NCBI RefSeq assembly: GCF_014077005.1
Contig: NZ_JACGVC010000053.1
Location: 62,001 to 126,000 of the forward strand
Length of the DNA stretch: 64,000 nucleotides
Source: Colwellia sp. MB3u-45
Lineage (GTDB): Bacteria > Pseudomonadota > Gammaproteobacteria > Enterobacterales > Alteromonadaceae
Reading direction: 5' to 3'
Of this stretch, positions 58,611 to 64,000 are shown in pieces; positions within the stretch are counted from its first letter, which is position 1; each line of letters starts with the position of its first letter. A program made the position numbers and the translations under genes. The notes under the pieces are model-generated. The model was not told the DNA's origin. It saw only the letters and a program-made list of their open reading frames with translations, and did no database searches.

Positions 58611-58940
58611 TTATTTCGCTTAACGCTAACTAGGCGATTAACTAGGCGATTAGCTTGGCTCGCAATCGTCTTGATCCCTTGGCTATGATAACAATATGAC
58701 TGATTTTCTGATTATTGCTAGGGGTTAAAACAAGCGACTATGGGGTTATTTATTTAATCATTAGCCTAACGAGTGATTAAATAATAACCTTTCAATCCAT
58801 TTTTTTTCATACGTTTATGTATCTGAATGTAAACTAGCCCCGCTAATTAATGCAACGGATATTAGCTAGCTGTTTGACCTCAAATTGAACATTTGTCCAA
58901 GTCGATAAGTGCAAGTCGATAAAAGCGCTACAGCAACTCA
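58611..58940. other. Intergenic region with a 12-bp tandem duplication
   Basis: 330 bases without a credible ORF between hutF and a minus-strand gene. Two perfect tandem copies of aactaggcgatt occur at 58628-58651, and aagtcgata is repeated near 58899-58920. No terminator hairpin with T run is clear. Confidence 0.45.
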
Positions 58941-59297
58941 TTATAATAAATTGCTATATTTGCTGATGGCTCGACACACTTTGGCTAAATTATCGCGCTG
59001 TAGTTTTGGCGTTTGTTTTTTACTTCGACAATATTGCTCGTTAAACTTTTTTACCTGTTCACGGCTACTGGTGATTTCTGCCACGTAAGCTATTTCCTGG
59101 CTAGTGAAGTGACTAAAGTCACGCGATAAATCTTGATATATTTTATCGGACTTTAAACGTACTTTGGTGTCAGTCACCTCTGAAAAATAACTCAGCACCA
59201 CTTGTTTTTGCTCAAATAACCAGTCATTTAATTTTTCATTGGGATAATAATGAAAATATAACGCGGCGGCCACGATCAAGATCAATAATTTTTTCAT
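58941..59297 (-). CDS. Small membrane-anchored protein of unknown function
   Basis: A 118-residue protein from ATG 59297 (MKKLLILIVAAALYFHYYP, a signal anchor), preceded by aaggc at a good distance; the longer frame is not needed. The rest is a charged helical domain (EKLNDWLFEQKQVVLSYFSE, VTDTKVRLKSDKIYQDLSR, REQVKKFNEQYCRSKKQ) with two cysteines (EQYCRS, AKVCRAI). Probably an envelope-facing small protein. Family not recognised. Divergent from ccoG. Confidence 0.72.
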   Translation of the reverse strand: MKKLLILIVAAALYFHYYPNEKLNDWLFEQKQVVLSYFSEVTDTKVRLKSDKIYQDLSRDFSHFTSQEIAYVAEITSSREQVKKFNEQYCRSKKQTPKLQRDNLAKVCRAISKYSNLL

Positions 59298-59519
59298 CTC
59301 TTGCCTTATAATCATATGTACGTACAAATAATCAGCAACTCGTTGCTGTTATTTAACCAATCACCAATAGTATTATTGTTTTCTTGGGCTAAATGTCGTG
59401 CTAATGACGCTAGAGTAATCAATTTGGTAGTAACAAAGCAATTTTATGCTATTTTTTTGATGGGTAATGAGTACGAATCCGTTATAATTATCCGGTATTA
59501 CCGACATAAAGGATCCGCT

Positions 59520-60953
59520 TTGAAATCAAAAGATAAAAACATTAACGTTAGTCAGCATATTCCGATTAAAAATGTTCAAATTCATCAGCCCGCCAAAAGC
59601 GATACCTATAAACCTCGTGACCAAATCTATGTTCGCAAAGTAAAAGGTGTATTTCAAAAACTACGCAAAAAGATGAATTTTTTCTTTTTAGCACTATTTG
59701 CTGGTTTACCTTGGTTACAATATGACGGCCACCAAGCGATTTTGTTTGATATTAGTGAACAACGTTTTACGCTATGGAGTGTCACGCTTTGGCCACAAGA
59801 TCTGACGCTATTGGCCTGGCTCTTAATTCTTAGTGCTTTTTTACTGTTCTTCATTACCACCTTTTTAGGGCGAGTTTGGTGTGGTTACCTTTGCCCTCAA
59901 ACGGTGTGGACCTTCATATTTATCTGGTTTGAAGAAAAAATAGAAGGCACAGCCAACCAACGTAAAAAACTCGACAGCCAAGCGATGGACATTAATAAGT
60001 TTTGGCGTAAAGCGCTAAAACACTTTTGTTGGGGCTTAATTTCTGTTTTAACCGCGCTAACCTTTGCCGGTTACTTTGCACCCATGCGTGAAGTGTTTGT
60101 TGATTTTTTCACTCTTAAGGCCTCGTTTGCCTTAGCCGCAACCGTATGGTTTTTTGCTTTTTGTACTTACGGTAACGCCGGATGGATGCGAGAAATTATG
60201 TGTTTACATATGTGCCCGTATGCCCGCTTTCAATCTGCGATGTTTGATAAAGACACCTTAACCGTTTCTTACGATGCCAAACGTGGTGAAAACCGAGGTC
60301 CACGTACCAGAAAAGACGTACCAAAAGATATTGGTTTAGGTGATTGTATTGACTGTAATTTATGTGTTCAGGTTTGCCCTACCGGTATTGATATTCGTAA
60401 TGGCTTACAATATGAATGTATCAATTGTGGTGCCTGTGTTGATGCCTGTGACGGTGTTATGGATCGCATGGGTTATGATAAAGGGTTAATTCGTCATGCC
60501 ACTGAGCATGAGTTAGAAGGGAAAAAAGTGCACTTTGTCCGTGCTAAACTTATTGGTTATGCCATCGTATTATTTGTGATGACCAGCTTATTGGTGTTAG
60601 AAATGGTCAACAGAGTGCCCGTATCAATGGAAATTATTCGCGATAGAAATGAGTTAGCCAAAGAGAACTTTAATGGCGATATTGAGAATGTTTACACCCT
60701 AAAGATTCTCAATAAATCACAAAAAGATAATCGTTATCGCCTGTCAGTAAAGGGTATTAACAATACTAAATGGAACGGTGACCAAGAGGTACTTGTTAAA
60801 GCGGCTAAAGTCTATACTTTGCCGATCAGCCTTTCGGTCGCCCCTGAGGAATTAGAAGACTATATGACAGATATAAGTTTTGTGATTGAATTAGTATCTG
60901 AGACGGATGAGGTGAAGCTTGAACACGAAAGCCGCTTCTTTAATAAACGCTAA
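59520..60953 (+). CDS. ccoG: Cytochrome oxidase accessory protein CcoG
   Basis: CcoG is a membrane iron-sulfur protein that reduces copper for assembly of cbb3-type oxidase. I take TTG 59520 as the start: it has aaagga 6-11 bases before it, gives 477 residues (usual about 470), and a -10-like TATAAT at 59483 would lie downstream of the alternative ATG at 59460. Several membrane helices, WCGYLCPQTVW, a ferredoxin domain with CIDCNLCVQVCP and CINCGACVDACD, and a C-terminal Ig-like domain (YRLSVKGINNTKWNGDQEVL). The cbb3 oxidase genes are not in the window. Confidence 0.92.
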   Translation: MKSKDKNINVSQHIPIKNVQIHQPAKSDTYKPRDQIYVRKVKGVFQKLRKKMNFFFLALFAGLPWLQYDGHQAILFDISEQRFTLWSVTLWPQDLTLLAWLLILSAFLLFFITTFLGRVWCGYLCPQTVWTFIFIWFEEKIEGTANQRKKLDSQAMDINKFWRKALKHFCWGLISVLTALTFAGYFAPMREVFVDFFTLKASFALAATVWFFAFCTYGNAGWMREIMCLHMCPYARFQSAMFDKDTLTVSYDAKRGENRGPRTRKDVPKDIGLGDCIDCNLCVQVCPTGIDIRNGLQYECINCGACVDACDGVMDRMGYDKGLIRHATEHELEGKKVHFVRAKLIGYAIVLFVMTSLLVLEMVNRVPVSMEIIRDRNELAKENFNGDIENVYTLKILNKSQKDNRYRLSVKGINNTKWNGDQEVLVKAAKVYTLPISLSVAPEELEDYMTDISFVIELVSETDEVKLEHESRFFNKR

Positions 60954-61930
60954 TGTCAGTATTTGATTTTACCTCGCTGTCACCCGATTTAATTCTAGAC
61001 GGTTTGGAAAGCACAGGTTTAACGGTTGATAGTGGTTTGTTGGCATTAAATAGTTATGAGAATCGTGTTTATCAATTTCATGACATGGCTAAAACTAAAT
61101 ATGTGACTAAGTTCTATCGGCCGCAACGCTGGACAGAAGCACAAATTAGGGAAGAGCATGATTTTTCTTTTGAATTAGACGCAAGCGAGCTGCCTTTGGT
61201 GGCACCAATGAAAATTGATGGCGAGTCTTTGTTTTCATACAAAGGCTATAAATTTGCAATATTTCCTTGTCGTGGTGGCCGAATTTTTGAGGTGGATAAC
61301 TTAGACCAACTAGAGTGGATGGGCCGGTTTTTAGGCCGAATTCACGCTGTTGCTGCGCAGAAAAGCTTTAGCGAACGGCCAACCTTTAATAGTGAAGAAA
61401 TGCTTCAGCAAGCACAGCTTATTATTGAAGGGTCTAACTTTGTTCCTGCTGGCTTAAGCTTGCCTTTTTTCACTATTTTAGAACAAGTCATCACAGTTGC
61501 AAGTCAGCAATATCAGCCTAGGTCGCAGATCCGTCTGCACGGTGATTGTCATGTGGGTAACATTTTGTGGACTGAGGTTGGGCCGCACTTTGTTGACCTT
61601 GATGATTGTCGTATGGGGCCTGCGGTGCAAGATATTTGGATGATGCTTAGTGGTGATCGCCAGCAGCAGTTATTACAACTTGATACCATATTAACTGGCT
61701 ACAATGAATTTTATCGCTTTGAAGCCAATCAATTGCCTTTAATTGAATCATTGCGTACTATGCGAGTAGTTAATTATATGGCATGGCTATGTAAACGTTG
61801 GCAAGACCCTGCTTTTCCTCGTAACTTTCCGTGGTTTAATACTGAAAAATATTGGGAACAACAAATTTTGATGCTTAAAGAGCAAATGTCAGCATTACAG
61901 CAGCCACCGCTAAGTTTGCTAGGTTATTAA
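60953..61930 (+). CDS. srkA: Stress-response Ser/Thr kinase SrkA
   Basis: SrkA (YihE) is an aminoglycoside-phosphotransferase-fold kinase that protects stressed cells from death signalling. 325 residues: NSYENRVYQFHD, KFYRPQRWTEAQIREEHDF, the catalytic LHGDCHVGNILW, DLDDCRMGPAVQDIWMML and a C-terminal helical part. Its start overlaps the ccoG stop (TAATG). dsbA follows 54 bases later, the same order as E. coli yihE-dsbA, where a promoter inside yihE also drives dsbA. Confidence 0.95.
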   Translation: MSVFDFTSLSPDLILDGLESTGLTVDSGLLALNSYENRVYQFHDMAKTKYVTKFYRPQRWTEAQIREEHDFSFELDASELPLVAPMKIDGESLFSYKGYKFAIFPCRGGRIFEVDNLDQLEWMGRFLGRIHAVAAQKSFSERPTFNSEEMLQQAQLIIEGSNFVPAGLSLPFFTILEQVITVASQQYQPRSQIRLHGDCHVGNILWTEVGPHFVDLDDCRMGPAVQDIWMMLSGDRQQQLLQLDTILTGYNEFYRFEANQLPLIESLRTMRVVNYMAWLCKRWQDPAFPRNFPWFNTEKYWEQQILMLKEQMSALQQPPLSLLGY

Positions 61931-61983
61931 GCACGCATAGCGCTATTGATTTTGATTTATTAATAATTAGGAATTTTAATTTT

Positions 61984-62616
61984 ATGAAGAAGTTAGTGAG
62001 CTTATTCGCTTTAATGTTATTACCCGTACTCTCATTTGCAGCAGATTATACTGAAGGTGAGCATTACACTAAAGTGAATGAAGACGTTTCGGCGAAATCT
62101 GAAGTACGTGAATTTTTCTCTTTTTATTGCGGACATTGTTTTAAATTTGAACCCTTTATGGCGACGTTAAAAACGTCTATACCCGCAGATGCTGACTTTG
62201 AAATGAACCATGTAGATTTCTTGCGTGCTGCGTCACCTAAAGTACAACAAATGCTAAGTAAAGCCGTTGTTGTTGCCCACCAAATGGGTTTAGAGAAGAA
62301 AATTATTGGCGCACTGTTTAATTACATCCATATCCAAAAAGCGGTATTTACTTCAGAAAAAGATATCCGAAACGTTTTCGTACTCAACGGTGCTGATGGT
62401 GAAAAATTCGATAAGTTAATGAAAAGCTTTAGTGTGGTTAGCAAAGCCAATGCGATGAAGAAACAGCAAGACTACTTTGCTAATAAAGGTGCTTTAACCG
62501 CAGTACCTACTGTGATTGTTAATGGTAAATACCGTGTTGATCCAGCCGGCTTAGATAGAAACAATTTTGAACAAGATTATATCAAGCTAGTAAATCACTT
62601 ATTAACCTTAAAGTAA
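61984..62616 (+). CDS. dsbA: Periplasmic thiol:disulfide oxidoreductase DsbA
   Basis: DsbA introduces disulfides in exported proteins and is reoxidised by DsbB. 210 residues: signal peptide (MKKLVSLFALMLLPVLSFA), thioredoxin fold with the active site CGHC (SFYCGHCFKFEP), a helical insert, and the cis-Pro loop AVPTVIVNGKYRV. Ribosome site agga. It ends at a strong terminator, so srkA-dsbA form the end of the ccoG operon. Confidence 0.97.
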   Translation: MKKLVSLFALMLLPVLSFAADYTEGEHYTKVNEDVSAKSEVREFFSFYCGHCFKFEPFMATLKTSIPADADFEMNHVDFLRAASPKVQQMLSKAVVVAHQMGLEKKIIGALFNYIHIQKAVFTSEKDIRNVFVLNGADGEKFDKLMKSFSVVSKANAMKKQQDYFANKGALTAVPTVIVNGKYRVDPAGLDRNNFEQDYIKLVNHLLTLK

Positions 62617-62691
62617 GTTAATCCGTGCCGACATGGATGTAGTGACTGAGTTTTTGTCTGGCATAAAAAACTGACCGTTCATCCGGTAACT

Positions 62692-62718
62692 AAAAAAGAG
62701 GCTTTGGCCTCTTTTTTA
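62692..62718 (+). terminator. Bidirectional terminator after dsbA
   Basis: An A run, stem gaggc/gcctc (62698-62702 with 62707-62711), 4-base loop, T run. Usable by the convergent ATP-grasp gene. Confidence 0.9.
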
Positions 62719-62737
62719 TTGCTTTGCTATTTATATC

Positions 62738-63628
62738 CTATGTTTTAGCCGTGAACGCTGTCATGCGAGTATCAAAAGCGTTGGCAAAGCGCAGTGCTGA
62801 GGCATCGTCCATATTAAAATAAAGCGAAGGCTCAATTAACTCGGCTTCCATTAAGGCAAAGGTGTTTTGATAGCGAACAAAGTCAATGCGCGCGTAGAGT
62901 AGTTCACCATGGAGCTTGCTGATAGCTCGCATTGTATTGTTTGCTGCTACCAATAAGGATGGTTCAGGCATTACCGATAATAAGCCACCACCATGCTCTT
63001 CTTGAACACGAAAATCACCTTGGGCTGGGGTTTTTAATATGGTGTGACTGTACTGGCCGTTAAAATAAAACAACGAAAATTCACCTTCTTGGCAAATAGC
63101 AGCCATAAAAGGCTGCACCATCAACTCTCGCTTTGCAAACGCTTGACTTAACTCCGCTACTTTATCTTGATAAGTGTCTTTTGTAAGCCAAAATGTATTA
63201 TCAGCATTGGCACTGACTCGCGGTTTTAAGACTATTTGCTCGGTAGAAAAATGGCTGAAATATCCCGCCATATTGTCAGGGTCAAAAGCCTGTGGCCATA
63301 AGGTCGGTACAATAGTCACTTGTTCAGCGGCTAAGCTTTTTAAGTAGCTTTTATTAATATTCCACTGCACCACATTTAAGCTATTTTCTAACCGGGCGCT
63401 TGATTGATCAATAGCCGACAGTACCTTGAGAAAACTTTCCATGTCATCTTGGTAATCCCATGGGCTACGAATAATAACCGCGGTATAGTCTGACCAATTT
63501 ACGCTGCTATCATGCCAGGAAATCACTTCGGTTTGCCAGCCTAAAGCCAGCATTGGCTGATCAATCAAACAATCATAAGCCTCAAAATTTTCCAAACTGT
63601 CCATGGATAAAATTGCGCATTTTTTCAT
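62738..63628 (-). CDS. ATP-grasp domain protein
   Basis: A 296-residue protein with an ATP-grasp fold: N-terminal Rossmann-like part (MKKCAILSMDSLENFEAYD, VIIRSPWDYQDDMESFL), a lysine-bearing QIVLKPRVSANADNTFWL as ATP-binding strand, VQPFMAAICQEGEFSLFYFNG, and the metal-binding EAELIEPSLYFN at the C-terminus. It resembles cycloserine-pathway DcsG and glutathione-synthetase-like ligases, which join an amino or carboxyl group through an acyl phosphate. The substrate is unknown, and no biosynthetic partner is adjacent. Start ATG 63628. Confidence 0.85.
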   Translation of the reverse strand: MKKCAILSMDSLENFEAYDCLIDQPMLALGWQTEVISWHDSSVNWSDYTAVIIRSPWDYQDDMESFLKVLSAIDQSSARLENSLNVVQWNINKSYLKSLAAEQVTIVPTLWPQAFDPDNMAGYFSHFSTEQIVLKPRVSANADNTFWLTKDTYQDKVAELSQAFAKRELMVQPFMAAICQEGEFSLFYFNGQYSHTILKTPAQGDFRVQEEHGGGLLSVMPEPSLLVAANNTMRAISKLHGELLYARIDFVRYQNTFALMEAELIEPSLYFNMDDASALRFANAFDTRMTAFTAKT

Positions 63629-63682
63629 AAAATCTACTGCCTCTGCTACATTGGTTAAAGGTTAAAGTGAATAAAACTAAGG

Positions 63683-64000
63683 CTAGTTAGCAAAAATTTC
63701 TGCTGGAAATAATTGCCCATACATAGCTATTGGCATAACAAGCCACTGTTCTGATATTTGATTAAAGCTCAATAATTGCTGCTCAGTGGCATAAAAACTT
63801 AACTGTAATGGAAGTGGTTGGCCGGCAATATCGAGCTTAACATCGAGCGAAAATTGTCGATCAACTATCGGGGCTTGGGCCATTGCCTGACCGCTACTTT
63901 GCTGCCAAGACATCATCATTTGTGCTAATGCTTGGCCAGAAATATTAGCCGGAGCTGCCCGCCAAGTGCGGCCTATCCGCTCAATAGTGAGCACATTACT
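63683..64000 (-). CDS. C-terminal part of an unknown protein (cut by window edge)
   Basis: The minus-strand frame is open to the edge of the window (about 105 codons: SNVLTIERIGRTWRAAPANI, a glutamine-rich segment with QSSGQAMAQ, PLPLQLSFYATEQQLLSFN, MYGQLFPAEIFAN, stop at 63683). A GTG at 63994 is in frame, but the codons before it continue the frame, so the true start is outside. The strand/helix composition suggests a soluble or periplasmic domain. Family not recognised. It lies 55 bases upstream of the ATP-grasp gene on the same strand, so the two may be one operon. Confidence 0.6.
   Translation of the reverse strand, partial: SNVLTIERIGRTWRAAPANISGQALAQMMMSWQQSSGQAMAQAPIVDRQFSLDVKLDIAGQPLPLQLSFYATEQQLLSFNQISEQWLVMPIAMYGQLFPAEIFAN

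Overview
The window is an AT-rich chromosomal segment of a marine gammaproteobacterium. Gene content and protein style (two long TonB-dependent receptors, SapC family, eukaryotic-type SpeD, glmU/DeoR/glmS order, yihI-DUF2489-hemN, srkA-dsbA, ftsY-ftsE-ftsX-rpoH) point to Alteromonadales, most likely Colwelliaceae (Colwellia/Thalassotalea type). This is inferred from protein recognition, not from a search. Coding is dense, mostly core-type genes with intrinsic terminators. I see no prophage, IS element or CRISPR array. One tRNA (His) is present.

Layout. 1-5.8 kb: 5' part of tex (minus), then glmU, a DeoR-type regulator and glmS (UDP-GlcNAc synthesis). 6.7-10.6 kb: a TonB-dependent receptor, then a small DUF1328 membrane protein and a lipoprotein built of 18-residue helical repeats. 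11.1-15.9 kb: a translationally coupled pair, a REC-GGDEF-EAL enzyme and a sigma-54 activator whose degenerate GGDEF domain keeps the c-di-GMP I-site. 16-23 kb (minus): a giant hybrid sensor kinase and a subtilase ending in hexapeptide GFIWNE repeats. 23.4-28.8 kb: a surface-stress-like cluster (repeat-rich secreted protein, beta-barrel, second subtilase, ECF sigma factor, anti-sigma, lipoprotein) in which three transcription units share an ECF-like promoter motif. 29-33.8 kb: katG, an entericidin-like peptide, a decayed outer-membrane gene, a small secreted protein, a SapC-family protein. 33.9-36.4 kb: a coiled-coil gene remnant, yjaG, a eukaryotic-type speD, and a clearly broken speE. 36.5-43 kb: serine hydrolase, rsmD, ftsY-ftsE-ftsX, rpoH. 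43.4-51 kb: second TonB receptor, STAS-like protein, tRNA-His, DUF1285, hemN with a class II FNR promoter, DUF2489, yihI. 51.4-64 kb: VOC protein, M61 peptidase, purU, VF530-type protein, peroxiredoxin-glutaredoxin fusion, hutG-hutF behind a HutC-type operator, ccoG, srkA-dsbA, an ATP-grasp protein and the 3' part of an unknown gene.

The most interesting parts are (i) the c-di-GMP enzyme/sigma-54 receptor pair, which looks like a self-contained c-di-GMP-to-transcription circuit; (ii) the ECF-controlled secreted-repeat/beta-barrel/subtilase cluster; (iii) the GFIWNE repeat tail; and (iv) the dead speE beside an intact speD. Several genes are too short, broken or cut by the window edge to show up as long ORFs: the tex fragment, the DUF1328 gene, the entericidin-like gene and three pseudogenes.
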